Shown here: piece after piece, positions 17,114-25,856 of the stretch
How the letters are laid out: each line of letters begins with the position of its first letter
How positions within the stretch are numbered: the stretch's first letter is position 1
Assembly (NCBI RefSeq): GCF_030546805.1
Contig: NZ_JAUOPC010000001.1
Coordinates: 332,081-396,080 of the forward strand
From: Cyclobacterium sp. 1_MG-2023
Lineage (GTDB): Bacteria; Bacteroidota; Bacteroidia; Cytophagales; Cyclobacteriaceae
Length of the DNA: 64,000 nt
Reading direction: 5' to 3'
Program-made: the position numbers and the translations under genes
The notes under the pieces: generated by a model
What the model was told of the DNA's origin: nothing
Databases searched by the model: none
The model's input: only the letters and a program-made list of their open reading frames with translations

Positions 17114-17146
17114 ATGCTTATTTTGGAGCATATTATTCCAAAAATC

Positions 17147-18391
17147 ATGAACATGAAAAAACCCATTATAATCGGATTAACCCTATTCTTATTGCAGGGG
17201 CTTGTAATGGCCCAAACGGGACTTTCCCTGCCTCCAGCGCTTAAAGGTGAAATACCTTGGGACCTATCAACCTTATCTCAAGCTCCGGACTTTGAATGGT
17301 TAAACCAATCGGACTCTGTTTGGTCTTTGCGCTATACGGGTGAGGAATATGAAGGAAAGGTGACGGAAGTATTCGCCTACTATGCTAGTCCGGCTACAAT
17401 TGGGGCGGAGAATGTAGGATCTGGGGACTTTCCCGGAATTGTACTGGTACACGGTGGGGGAGGAACCGCCTTTCAAATTTGGGTAAAGGAATGGGCAGAA
17501 AGAGGATATGCAGCCATCGCCATGGATCTTGGTGGTGATCAACCATTACCTACAGCCGAACAAGAAAATCCTTGGGGCTCCAAACGAACCCGTATGGAAA
17601 ACGGTGGTCCCAAGCAGGATGATGTGCACAAATTTTTCAGGTTAGGTGAGGCTTTTACTGAACAATGGCAATTCCATTCTGTATCCAATATTATCCGCGC
17701 ACATTCCCTTATTAGATCATTTGAGGAAGTGAATCCGGATCAAACAGCCATTACAGGCATAAGTTGGGGCGGCTACCTGACCAATTTAACAGCAGGCGTT
17801 GATCAGCGCTTTGCTGCGGCAGTGCCTGTATATGGCTGTGGCTTTTTACAAGAAGGCAGTGCCTGGGACAAACAGTTTGATTCCCTTGGACTTGCTAAAA
17901 CCCAACGGTGGGTAAAACTTTGGGATCCTTCCAGTTACGTGGGAAATGCAACAGCTGATATGCTGTTTGTAAATGGCACCAATGATTTTGCTTATTTCGT
18001 TGAAAACTGGCAAAAAACAGCCAACCTGGCCAAGGATGCGCAATTTACGTTAATACCGGAAATGAAGCATAGTCATCTGCACGGCGCTGCCCCTGAGGAA
18101 ATTTACCGGTTTATCAGTACTCAGTTGGAAGATAAATCCTTATTTGTTAGTTCAATTAAATTGAAAGAAAAAGGGGGGGAAGTGAAGTATTCTATTTCAC
18201 ATGCTTCTAATGAAATTTATATGGCTTATACCAGTGATGAAAAGCGAAGTCCGGAAAGAGAATGGAAATTGATTCCACTCGATAAAGCAAAAGGCAAGGT
18301 TACTGTGCCAACAGATGCCAAACTTTGGTATATCTATTGGGTTGATGATTCGGGCAATCGCCGAAGCAGTGAGGTGCAGGGCTGGGAGTAG
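17147..18391 (+). CDS. Exported alpha/beta hydrolase (acetyl-xylan-esterase/dienelactone-hydrolase-like)
   Basis: The frame opens at 17114, but the signal peptide (KKPIIIGLTLFLLQGLVMAQ) fits a start at the ATG at 17147 or 17153 better. Counting from 17114, the nucleophile is S217 in GISWGG, the acid probably D291 in NGTNDF, and the base one of H319, H321 or H323 in KHSHLHG. The oxyanion strand VLVHGGGGTAF lies at about 110-120. After the catalytic domain comes an about 90-residue beta-rich C-terminal domain, seen in several Bacteroidota esterase-like proteins. It is predicted to be periplasmic. The neighbours do not form a polysaccharide locus, so an ester of a plant or algal glycan is only one possible substrate. 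Confidence 0.8.
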   Translation: MNMKKPIIIGLTLFLLQGLVMAQTGLSLPPALKGEIPWDLSTLSQAPDFEWLNQSDSVWSLRYTGEEYEGKVTEVFAYYASPATIGAENVGSGDFPGIVLVHGGGGTAFQIWVKEWAERGYAAIAMDLGGDQPLPTAEQENPWGSKRTRMENGGPKQDDVHKFFRLGEAFTEQWQFHSVSNIIRAHSLIRSFEEVNPDQTAITGISWGGYLTNLTAGVDQRFAAAVPVYGCGFLQEGSAWDKQFDSLGLAKTQRWVKLWDPSSYVGNATADMLFVNGTNDFAYFVENWQKTANLAKDAQFTLIPEMKHSHLHGAAPEEIYRFISTQLEDKSLFVSSIKLKEKGGEVKYSISHASNEIYMAYTSDEKRSPEREWKLIPLDKAKGKVTVPTDAKLWYIYWVDDSGNRRSSEVQGWE

Positions 18392-18617
18392 CTTTTAGTA
18401 AACCCCTCATATAAAATAAGGTTTGACAGCCTTGATTTTTTTGGCTCGTTTTCTCAACAAGTACTCCCTGAACACCTTAGCGGATCAATTAAGTTTGATT
18501 GGATTAATTTAATAACCGTCAACCTGAATATTACAATAAGTTAGATGGAATTGGGCTAACTTTATTGGAAGGTGAAAATTTTGCTACTGTTCGGTAAAAG
18601 ATCTTTTGACCTCTTCA

Positions 18618-18795
18618 TTTCTTTTCCCCTGAGTTACTCGGCTTCAGGGCAGGCTTAGATAAAAAGAAACGAAGCAAAGAAAAATCAAGCCAGCAGAAAT
18701 CTCCTACCCGCAAGGCCGGTCGCCGCCTCGTTCTCTGGCAGGCCACCGCTCTTTTTGCAATAGTGATGCTTTAATAATCCTGGTACTGGAAAGTG
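18618..18795. repeat. Dispersed intergenic repeat, copy 1
   Basis: The copy starts tttcttttcccctgagttac and includes gaagcaaagaaaaatcaagc, a GC-rich core (aaggccggtcgccgcctcgt) and a tail tagtgatgctttaat. A second copy in the same orientation lies 570 bases downstream. Confidence 0.8.
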
Positions 18796-19034
18796 TACGA
18801 ATGTTTAAGGGTATACCTATATTGTAATTTCTATTAATTTTCACATAACTTTCCGCCTTGCAGGTTTTGGCGTTAAGAAATTCGGGCAGCGCGTTGGCAA
18901 AGGCATAGGTATGTTTGACGAAGGGCCTGAAAGCATACTTAAATTACACGAATTTGTTTTGCCCTGAGGAGTTTGCCTATGTGCGGGCGGAGTCCGGATT
19001 TTAGCCAAAAAATGCCCAGCGGCGGTTTTTTTTG

Positions 19035-19066
19035 ATTACTTTTTTGAACTGTAGCAAAAAAGTAAT
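19035..19066. repeat. Perfect 12-bp hairpin
   Basis: attacttttttg (19035-19046) pairs perfectly with caaaaaagtaat (19055-19066) around the loop aactgtag. It follows a GC-rich block (cccagcggcgg) and looks like part of a mobile REP-like element and not like a terminator of any gene. Confidence 0.6.
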
Positions 19067-19187
19067 GAAGTTAAAATAAAAAATATCCGCTTCAACCCAG
19101 TCACCGCTTTACAACCAGGCATTTGTAAAGAATTAGTAAATAATAAGCTTTAAGTTCTGATCAATAGAGGTAGCTTTAGCGGCTTCC

Positions 19188-19395
19188 TTTCTTTTCCCCT
19201 GAGTTACTCGGCTTCAGGGCAGGCCCTGATTCACTTAGGTGTTCAGGGAAGACTTGCTAAAAAGAAACGAAGCAAAGATAAATCAAGCCAGCAGAAATCT
19301 CCTGCCAGCAAGGCCGGTCGCCGCCTCGTTCTCTGGCAGACCCCCGCACTACTCTAGATAGTGATGCTTTAATGACTATGATATTGGAAAGTTTA
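19188..19395. repeat. Dispersed intergenic repeat, copy 2
   Basis: It matches copy 1 at 18618-18795 over the first 36 bases and again from about 19257 to the end, with roughly 90 percent identity by eye. It has about 30 additional bases (19224-19256) that contain a segment complementary to 18465-18479. Confidence 0.8.
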
Positions 19396-19406
19396 GGACC
19401 TTTTAA

Positions 19407-19598
19407 CCTGGAAACAAAGCCTATGAGGAAAAATATCCATATTCTTCTTACCATGCATATTGCGAAATGGAGAAGAATACGAAATTGGATAAAGCCGAAG
19501 TTTTAGCGTGGTTTGGAGGAAACAAGGGCTTTTTGGATTTTCATCGGGTTAACTTAAAAAACCATAAAGAGGTAAACGAGAATTTATTTTTGGAGTAA
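19407..19598 (+). pseudogene. C-terminal remnant of a second transposase of the RAYT/Y1 type
   Basis: An open stretch between a stop at 19404-19406 and the TAA at 19596-19598 encodes about 63 residues. The segments EEKYPYSSYHAYCE and EVLAWFGGNKGFLDFHRVN resemble the P-Y/W-S-S-Y ... FGG ... F tail of REP-associated tyrosine transposases. There is an internal ATG at 19467, but no N-terminal HUH domain is visible upstream, where the repeat copy at 19188-19395 lies instead. It is directly followed by a long palindrome. The assignment rests on remembered family patterns. Confidence 0.5.
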
Positions 19599-19635
19599 AA
19601 TGAAAGAGCTTACTTAGAGTAACCTCTTTCATTTT
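19597..19635. terminator. 39-base palindrome between transposase remnant and serine hydrolase gene
   Basis: aaaatgaaagag (19597-19608) pairs with ctctttcatttt (19624-19635). Inside, after one C/C mismatch, ttact pairs with agtaa around the three-base loop tag. The stem is 17 bp with one mismatch but poor in G and C. It could end transcription of the minus-strand gene at 19664 or be a palindrome of the REP type associated with the neighbouring transposase remnant. Confidence 0.5.
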
Positions 19636-19663
19636 CTCAAGAAATCCTATTACATCTTGCAAG

Positions 19664-20752
19664 TTAAAATTCATTTTTTATAATGGTTTCCATGATTTGG
19701 TAGCGCTCTTCACTTTTATCTTGTTCGTTGCTGAGCAGGATGATCAATCCTTCTGACTCCGGTAGCAATACCAAAAGGCTGGTAAAACCGTCGATATCTC
19801 CTCCATGATGGTAGATAACCTGTTCATTGATTTTTAGGGTAAAAAATCCGGCTCCGGGTACATTGATATCGTTTTGGGCTAGTGGCGGAGCAAATATTAA
19901 TTCCTTTTCACTTTCAGTGAAAAAATTGGAAAGCAGTGCTTTTCCCCATTTTTCAAGGTCTTCAATATTGCTTTCTATCTCACCTGCACTGTAGGCAATC
20001 TGCATTTGATAAGTACCTACTTCCTGCCCATTGTCATAGCCTTTGGCCCTTCCTTCTCCACTTATGGTATCAGGGCCTTTGCCCGTATGGTTTAGATTAA
20101 GTGGCATATAAATATTTTGGTTCAAATACTCCTGGTAAGACAGGCCTGTAAGTTCTTCTATAAGTAGGCCCAGAATCAAATAGTTGGAGTTGGAGTAAGC
20201 GAAGAATTCACCGGGGGAAAAGTCCAAGCCATCCTCTTCAATGGATTCAATGATAATATCAAAAATTTCCTCTGTATCAAAGTGGTAATTGTTTGTTTCA
20301 GCATAGTCTTCAACCGGTCCCACATAATCTGGAATACCGGACTGATGATTCATCAGATGTTGGATGGTAATTTGGTCTCCATAAGGGAAATCCGGTGCAA
20401 AATCACTTAAAGGTTGATCTAAGTTATTGATATATCCCTCTCTTTTGAGCTTGACCACCGCCCCGGCAGTAAAGGATTTGGTAATGGAACCAATGCGATA
20501 GATAAGCTCGGGATCATTTGGAGTATTATTGGCTTGGTCCGCCATACCAAATCCCTTTCTTAACAAAACTTCATTTTCTTTACTGACCAATACACTTCCC
20601 GTAAATCCTATTTCTTCCAAGTAAGCTTCCGCAGTATCATATTCAGAATTAGCATCCGTAGCAGGGTTGCCATCTTCCTCAATACAAGAAGCTAAACTTA
20701 TTAAGAAGGCCATCGCCAGCATTACCTTTAATTTTCCCATTAGTGTTGTCAT
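19664..20752 (-). CDS. Lipoprotein serine hydrolase of the class C beta-lactamase/D-Ala-D-Ala carboxypeptidase fold
   Basis: The 362-residue protein has a lipoprotein signal (AFLISLASC-IEED). The three active-site motifs of the family are complete: S89-I-T-K92 (SxxK), Y186-S-N188 (YxN) and H316-G-G (HxG). The proteins of this family include class C beta-lactamases, esterases and peptidoglycan-modifying enzymes; an anchored single-domain form such as this is more likely a housekeeping or accessory esterase/peptidase than a resistance enzyme. The start could also be the ATG at 20740. The gene is divergent from a second member of the same family at 21025. Confidence 0.85.
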   Translation of the reverse strand: MTTLMGKLKVMLAMAFLISLASCIEEDGNPATDANSEYDTAEAYLEEIGFTGSVLVSKENEVLLRKGFGMADQANNTPNDPELIYRIGSITKSFTAGAVVKLKREGYINNLDQPLSDFAPDFPYGDQITIQHLMNHQSGIPDYVGPVEDYAETNNYHFDTEEIFDIIIESIEEDGLDFSPGEFFAYSNSNYLILGLLIEELTGLSYQEYLNQNIYMPLNLNHTGKGPDTISGEGRAKGYDNGQEVGTYQMQIAYSAGEIESNIEDLEKWGKALLSNFFTESEKELIFAPPLAQNDINVPGAGFFTLKINEQVIYHHGGDIDGFTSLLVLLPESEGLIILLSNEQDKSEERYQIMETIIKNEF

Positions 20753-21024
20753 TATTTATTTTTTTAGATTTTAAGATGATCCAAAATTAGCGGGCAGGGG
20801 TATAGCGATCGTCTCAGATTGTATTTTGGGACCCGCTTATGAAATTCAGGACTACTTCATGGCTTTTATGGAGACAGGAAGGTTTTGAAAGCCCTCAACA
20901 AGCATTTTAGCTATTAACCTCGAATTTTAAGGTAGAAGAAGTCCGAAATTTCACCGAAAGAGAAATTTAGAACGATATTTCCTCCCCTTGAAGAGACCTT
21001 TGTAGCGTACAAAATCAAAAGAAA

Positions 21025-22167
21025 ATGAAAAAGTTAGCGACATTACTTATTTGCATGACAAGTACCATAGTATTGCTTGCCCAAGAAAATCAGGACAAAG
21101 TGATTCAAAAAATTGATCGATTATTGGAAAAGGAATTGAAAAAGAAAAATGTGCACAATGTTTTCCTCTCCCTTTATTCCCCTACAGATGATTTTGAATG
21201 GCATGTAGCCAAAGGGGCATTCAAGGATGGGAGGGAAGTGAGCACCCAAAACCCATTTTATACTGCCAGCATAGGCAAGACCTTTACGGCAACTGCCATC
21301 GGGATACTGGTAGATCAGGGAAAAATTAGCTTTGAAGATCCAATTGCGAAATATTTATCTCCTGAGTTAATGGAAGGATTGCATAATATGGAAGGAGTAG
21401 ATTATGGGGATTCGATCAGGATTTCGCATTTGCTGCAACATACCTCCGGCATTCCCGATTATCTTGAGGAACCCATAGACGGTTCACCGGGGATGCTTGA
21501 TTTAATACTAACCGAACCCGACCGATTCTGGGAACCGGAAGAATTAGTATCTTTTTCAAAGGATCATTTCAAACCTACTTTTGCTCCGGGCACTGACTAT
21601 TATTACACCGATACGGAATATGTTTTATTGGGTTTGATCATTGAAAACATTGGTGAAATGGAGCTTCAAGAATTTTTCCTTACGCATATTTTTACACCAC
21701 TGAAGATGGATCATACCTACCTCAACTTAAGGCCTAAACCCATTCATCCTACCAGACAGATGGCTGAAATGTATGCCGGCACACACGAAATAAGCATGAT
21801 TGAAAGTTTAAGTGCAGATTGGGCCGGTGGCGCCATCGTTTCTACAGGAAAAGATTTGATCCGTTTTCAGATAGCTCTTAGAGAAGGAAATTTACTCTCC
21901 ACTGAAACCTTTAAGGAAATGCAAAAGTGGGTCAAAGAAACCAAAGGTATGTCCTATGGCTATGGTCTACGGAAAATCTCCTTTAAGCAACTCTTTCCCA
22001 TCTTACCCGATTGGGAGGTCATCGGACACTCAGGAATGAATGGTACATCGATGTATTATTGTCCGGATCTGGATATGTATTTGGTGGGAACCCTCAATCA
22101 ATTGGAGGCTTCAAAAGATGCGGTAATGCTGATGGTAAAAGTATTAATGGAATGCAAAAAACGCTAG
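21025..22167 (+). CDS. Exported beta-lactamase-fold serine hydrolase with YTD in place of YxN
   Basis: The 380-residue protein begins with a cleavable signal peptide (MKKLATLLICMTSTIVLLAQ). The nucleophile motif is S82-I-G-K85 and the third motif is H335-S-G. The second motif reads Y194-T-D196 and not YxN; aspartate at this place occurs in esterase-like members of the family. The Ile-Pro-Asp-Tyr segment (TSGIPDY) is shared with the divergent neighbour at 19664-20752, so the two genes may be old duplicates. The CPBP protease gene follows after 48 bases. The substrate is unknown. Confidence 0.85.
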   Translation: MKKLATLLICMTSTIVLLAQENQDKVIQKIDRLLEKELKKKNVHNVFLSLYSPTDDFEWHVAKGAFKDGREVSTQNPFYTASIGKTFTATAIGILVDQGKISFEDPIAKYLSPELMEGLHNMEGVDYGDSIRISHLLQHTSGIPDYLEEPIDGSPGMLDLILTEPDRFWEPEELVSFSKDHFKPTFAPGTDYYYTDTEYVLLGLIIENIGEMELQEFFLTHIFTPLKMDHTYLNLRPKPIHPTRQMAEMYAGTHEISMIESLSADWAGGAIVSTGKDLIRFQIALREGNLLSTETFKEMQKWVKETKGMSYGYGLRKISFKQLFPILPDWEVIGHSGMNGTSMYYCPDLDMYLVGTLNQLEASKDAVMLMVKVLMECKKR

Positions 22168-22215
22168 TCCCCTCAATAGCAAAGACCTATTTGTGAAAAT
22201 CAACACCTCAGATCT

Positions 22216-22929
22216 ATGAAATACGCAAAAAACTATTGGTTATTGCTTCAAACCATCTTGGCCACTATGGCCTTACCAAGCATTGCTTTTCATCTTCGAG
22301 GGATTAAATTATCGGATCAATTTTCCCCGATTATCAACCAGCAGCTAAGCTATCAATTGGTGACACTGCTGTTAGCTGCGGCGATGCTGGTGGTCCTTAA
22401 TTATTCAAGGAAAGAAGTGTTCAAAACCTATTTCCGTAAAGGAGATGCTAATAAAAGATTTCTACCGGCCCCTTATTTAGGGATCAGGCCAAAACCAAAT
22501 GAAACCTGGAAAAAAGCCGGCATTGAATGGGCCCTGGTTATTTCCTTGGTAACTGTAATTGTGATCTATTTGCAGCTTTTCGGGGAGGAGTCAAACCCTT
22601 CATTAGCAAAATTAGCAGCAGTGTTTCCTTTGGCCGTATTGGCAGCCTTGGTGAATTCATTTGTGGAAGAAAGCATCTGTAGAATAGGAGTAATTGTGGC
22701 CTTAAAAGGAGTCTATGATGATGGAAAAATTGCCATTGTCTCTGGATTGCTGTTTGGTTCGGTGCACTATTTTGGAACCCCTGGAGGTTTTACAGGAGCC
22801 ATTGTCTCGGGATTTCTAGGTTGGTTTTTGGCCAAGTCCATACTAGAGACCAAAGGCATCTTTTGGGCCTGGCTGATTCACTTTTTACAGGATATCATCA
22901 TAATCACGGCATTGTTTGCCATTGGATAA
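22216..22929 (+). CDS. CPBP-family intramembrane glutamic/metalloprotease
   Basis: The 237-residue protein has about six membrane segments. All four motifs of the CPBP (Abi/CAAX-like) family are visible: E151-E152-xxx-R156 (EESICR), the FxxxH motif with H184 in FGSVHYF, and H222-xxx-D226 in HFLQD. Members cleave prenylated proteins or peptides in the membrane, and some process or resist bacteriocins. The gene lies 48 bases after the serine hydrolase gene on the same strand, probably in one transcript. The target is unknown. Confidence 0.85.
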   Translation: MKYAKNYWLLLQTILATMALPSIAFHLRGIKLSDQFSPIINQQLSYQLVTLLLAAAMLVVLNYSRKEVFKTYFRKGDANKRFLPAPYLGIRPKPNETWKKAGIEWALVISLVTVIVIYLQLFGEESNPSLAKLAAVFPLAVLAALVNSFVEESICRIGVIVALKGVYDDGKIAIVSGLLFGSVHYFGTPGGFTGAIVSGFLGWFLAKSILETKGIFWAWLIHFLQDIIIITALFAIG

Positions 22930-23097
22930 GGTCAGGATCAAAGCAAAATTTGAAAAGTACTGAAATACACCAAAGGGTTCAGAATTTCATATCAGGACGA
23001 TTGACCTTGTTTTCCTACCCATTTTTGTTCTGCCAATAGGGACAAATGTCCACTGATAATCACAAAAAACTTATTTAAAAAATTAACCATCTTAATC

Positions 23098-23748
23098 ATG
23101 AAAAAGTTACTAATTCTCGTTTTCAGCTTTCATGTTTTTACTGGCTTTGCCCAAACTAACAATGAAAAAGCAATTGGTTCCGCTGTTAAGTATAAATATA
23201 GGGTAAGTCTTCCCGGAATAATATTGCCTCAGTTGGTGCAAGATTCCTGGACCGATCAAACACATACACAGCATATAGAACTTCATGTAAAGCGCAATTT
23301 AGACAACAAAAACATCATTGGCCTAAAACTAGCCAGCTGGAGGTTATTTCAACCCATGGGCATATTGTGGTGGGACGGGCTTTTGGACAAGGTAGATTCC
23401 GGAAGCGAATTTTATCCCGGACATGTGCGAGAAACCGGCATAGGGTTTAGCTATCAGCGCATGTTATGGAAAGGATTGTTTGCCACGGTAGAAGTATTGC
23501 CACAATTCAAAACCTACCTGGATGAGAACAATGAAAAAATTGACAATGGTTTTAAGCTGTACAATTCTTTTCACCTTGGTTACCATATTGGTTTTGGTAA
23601 AAGTAAACGCTTTTTTGTTGAACCTCAGGTACATTCTCAGTTTTGGGTATTTGACACCAATACGCCTGAAGATTTTAAGGCCTTGGATGACAAATGGAGA
23701 AATTATTTCCTCTTTGAGCCCAATATTTACATAGGTATGAAATTTTAA
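23098..23748 (+). CDS. Exported protein, probable small outer-membrane beta-barrel
   Basis: I do not recognise a named family. The 216-residue protein has a signal peptide (MKKLLILVFSFHVFTGFAQ). The rest shows alternating hydrophobic and polar residues typical of amphipathic beta strands (GIGFSYQRMLWKGLFATVEV, YNSFHLGYHIGFG) and ends in an aromatic residue (NIYIGMKF), as outer-membrane barrels do. Eight strands would fit the length. It is followed after 55 bases by a small glycine-zipper protein. The function is unknown. Confidence 0.6.
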   Translation: MKKLLILVFSFHVFTGFAQTNNEKAIGSAVKYKYRVSLPGIILPQLVQDSWTDQTHTQHIELHVKRNLDNKNIIGLKLASWRLFQPMGILWWDGLLDKVDSGSEFYPGHVRETGIGFSYQRMLWKGLFATVEVLPQFKTYLDENNEKIDNGFKLYNSFHLGYHIGFGKSKRFFVEPQVHSQFWVFDTNTPEDFKALDDKWRNYFLFEPNIYIGMKF

Positions 23749-23803
23749 GCAATTGATCTTTACCAATTAAGTACAACTCATTTATCAATAAAATAATAAT
23801 CCA

Positions 23804-24022
23804 ATGACAACTAACAAAAACATTCAAATCGGAACAACAATCGGAGTAGCCATAGGAACCGCTATAGGTATAGCCATAGGTTTAGGCATAGGCATTACCA
23901 TGCTTGGCATCCTAAAAGTAGACATGAACAGCCTACTTACATTCTGGATCAGCACAGGAATGGCTGTAGGCGGTGGAATAAGTTTGGTACAGTATGTTTT
24001 GAAAAGAGCAGACCATACTTGA
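23804..24022 (+). CDS. Small glycine-zipper membrane protein
   Basis: The 72-residue protein has two membrane segments: residues about 8-35 form a very regular glycine/alanine zipper (GxxxG repeats such as IGVAIGTAIGIAIGLGIG), and about 44-63 a second segment (LTFWISTGMAVGGGISLVQY). The zipper is encoded by a nucleotide repeat in which the pattern ggcata/gccata recurs, so the length could change by slippage. Such proteins tend to self-assemble in membranes. No named family is recognised. A terminator-like hairpin follows. Confidence 0.6.
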   Translation: MTTNKNIQIGTTIGVAIGTAIGIAIGLGIGITMLGILKVDMNSLLTFWISTGMAVGGGISLVQYVLKRADHT

Positions 24023-24046
24023 TAATTACCCAAAGGACTTTTGAAA

Positions 24047-24098
24047 GCCAGGTAAGGATTTTAGTGTTAAAAGTCCTTGCGTGGCTGTTTTAATTTTT
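24047..24098 (+). terminator. Rho-independent terminator after the glycine-zipper gene
   Basis: gccaggtaagga (24047-24058) pairs with tccttgcgtggc (24074-24085) with one mismatch and one wobble pair, and is followed by a T-rich run (tgttttaatttttt). An alternative overlapping stem uses aaggactttt (24033-24042) and aaaagtcctt (24069-24078). Confidence 0.6.
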
Positions 24099-24471
24099 TG
24101 GACTTTGTATGAGTCCTGAAACTTCAAGATCTTAATTGAGGAAAAAAAGTTTGGTTAATTGAACCCTTGATTTGCTTTAACATTACTTCTGATATTCATA
24201 ACTGCATTATAGAACTGAGGTTATGTTAATCATCCGCTATGCGTTTGACCATAAATCACTATATTTGTTATATAATTTATATTATGTTAATTAGAATAAA
24301 ATTAGACCTCCCCAACTGACTCCTCGCCTCCAAGATAAGACTGATTTGCTAATAAAATATGGGATCCTTTCTATTCGCTACTCGATTAATTTATCAGCCT
24401 TAACAATCCCTTAATTATTGTCAATAGGCCATTTTTAGATTTTGGGGTATATTTGGTAAAACAAATTCACA
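24099..24471. other. Intergenic region before the purple-acid-phosphatase-like gene
   Basis: The stretch is AT-rich without a credible gene. Apart from a -7-like box near its end nothing is recognisable. Confidence 0.5.
24448..24455 (+). promoter_or_regulatory. Candidate -7 box (TATATTTG) for the phosphatase gene
   Basis: TATATTTG matches the TAnnTTTG consensus. No clear -33 element is found at the usual distance, and the leader would be only about 10 bases for the ATG at 24472 or 22 bases for the ATG at 24484. Confidence 0.3.
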
Positions 24472-25794
24472 ATGACCAAAGCGATGAACAGATTCCTAAG
24501 GTTTCAGCTCCTTACACCGATTCTATTTTTTTTATTTGCCCTGCATGCATCGGCACAAACTTCACCAGCCGGTTTATTCCTCACCTGGCAAAATGACCCA
24601 ACCAGCACAATGACCATCGACTGGCATACAAAGGCTGAAGATCAGGCGATTGATTTGTTGCATTTCCGGGAGAAAGGAACCAATAGCTGGACATCCCTTA
24701 CTTCCCTTGCTTTTGATTTTCCCTTTTCGGATCGTAAAATCCACCGTTTAGAACTGACAGGTTTAAAACCTGATGTAAACTATGAGTTTCGTGTAGGGGA
24801 ATTTAGTAGGGTTTTCTATTTCCGAACCATGCCTCGGACCAATGACCGCCCTATCCGATTTGCTGCAGGTGGAGATACCTCACAGGGAGAAATGTTTAGA
24901 AAAATGAACCAGGCTGCCATGCATTATAATCCGGATTTTATTGTTTGGGGTGGCGATCTGGCCTATGCCAATGGCAAAAAGGAAAATATAGCCGCCTGGT
25001 ACCAGTGGTTTGAAGGCATTTTGCGTGACCTGGTTACTGAGGATGGCCGTGTTGTACCACTGGTTGTTGGCATAGGGAACCATGATGTAATCAATCACCA
25101 TTACCCTGCTTCAGAAAGCAATATCAACAAAGGCATAGGCATGTCCGCATTTATAGCCAAGGTAAAACGCGGAGAAATGGAAGAACCTACCGATGAAATG
25201 CGACTTGAAAAAGCACCATTTTTCTACAGACTATTTGCCTTCCCAGGCCAGCCTGGTTATGGAGTGATTGACTTTGGCAATTACCTAAGCTTATTTATAC
25301 TGGACAGCTCTCATAGCAACCTTATTAGTGGAAGTCAAACCAATTGGCTATTAGAACGCTTGGAAGAAAGAAAAGACATCGCCAATATCATACCGGTTTA
25401 CCACAAGCCTGCTTACCCTTCCGGCCGTGTGCAGCCCGGGGGAAACCGCAACCAGTTTTGGTCTCAGGAGGTCCACACACATTGGGTTCCACTATTTGAA
25501 GAATATGGTGTACGTGTAGCCCTGGAAAATGATGACCATACTTATAAACGCAGCTATCCCCTGCTCCGGGATAATATAGACCCCAACGGCATCATTTACC
25601 TGGGAGATGGTTCCTGGGGTGTAGAAAAAAAGAAGCCTAAAAGTCCGGAGGAAGTTTGGTACCTCAGGAAATCTGCTGAAGAAAATTCAGCCATTATCGC
25701 TACCCTACAAGGGAGTCACCAACATTTCCTGATGATCAATGAAAACGGAAAGATCATTGATGAATATCCGGAAACAATAAAAGTAAACCCCTAG
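24472..25794 (+). CDS. Exported purple-acid-phosphatase-like metallophosphoesterase
   Basis: The 440-residue protein has a signal peptide (LLTPILFFLFALHASAQ; the ATG at 24484 is an alternative start) and an N-terminal fibronectin-like domain (about 30-125, TSTMTIDWHTKAED, GLKPDVNYEFRV). The calcineurin-like catalytic domain follows with the metal-binding blocks AAGGDTSQG, VWGGDLAYANG, GIGNHD and PVYHKPAYPSG. The last block reads LENDDHTYKRS where many members have GHxH. The domain order is that of purple acid phosphatases, which remove phosphate from organic esters in the periplasm or outside the cell and thus supply phosphate. Confidence 0.85.
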   Translation: MTKAMNRFLRFQLLTPILFFLFALHASAQTSPAGLFLTWQNDPTSTMTIDWHTKAEDQAIDLLHFREKGTNSWTSLTSLAFDFPFSDRKIHRLELTGLKPDVNYEFRVGEFSRVFYFRTMPRTNDRPIRFAAGGDTSQGEMFRKMNQAAMHYNPDFIVWGGDLAYANGKKENIAAWYQWFEGILRDLVTEDGRVVPLVVGIGNHDVINHHYPASESNINKGIGMSAFIAKVKRGEMEEPTDEMRLEKAPFFYRLFAFPGQPGYGVIDFGNYLSLFILDSSHSNLISGSQTNWLLERLEERKDIANIIPVYHKPAYPSGRVQPGGNRNQFWSQEVHTHWVPLFEEYGVRVALENDDHTYKRSYPLLRDNIDPNGIIYLGDGSWGVEKKKPKSPEEVWYLRKSAEENSAIIATLQGSHQHFLMINENGKIIDEYPETIKVNP

Positions 25795-25856
25795 AACAAA
25801 TACTGAAAACTAAAAAAATAGCTACATCTCTTAATCCCTAGGTTCTAATACAGTTA

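Larger units (their letters stand above)
18392..19663. other. 1.27-kb non-coding stretch with repeats and transposase debris
   Basis: The stretch contains two copies of a dispersed repeat, several hairpins and the tail of a dead transposase, each listed separately. Two segments (18841-19030 and the repeat cores) are clearly richer in G and C than the rest of the window, which suggests they spread from elsewhere. An inverted pair (tccctgaacacctta at 18465-18479 and a 14 of 15 match at 19235-19249) links the two halves. No intact gene is seen. Confidence 0.6.

Noticed and set aside
18392-19663. Complete insertion sequence
   Set aside because: Only about 63 C-terminal codons of a transposase are present and no paired terminal inverted repeats enclose it.
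19664-22167. Beta-lactam resistance genes
   Set aside because: The motifs are those of the broad class C-like serine hydrolase family; nothing in context (no ampR-like regulator, no mobile cassette) indicates antibiotic resistance.
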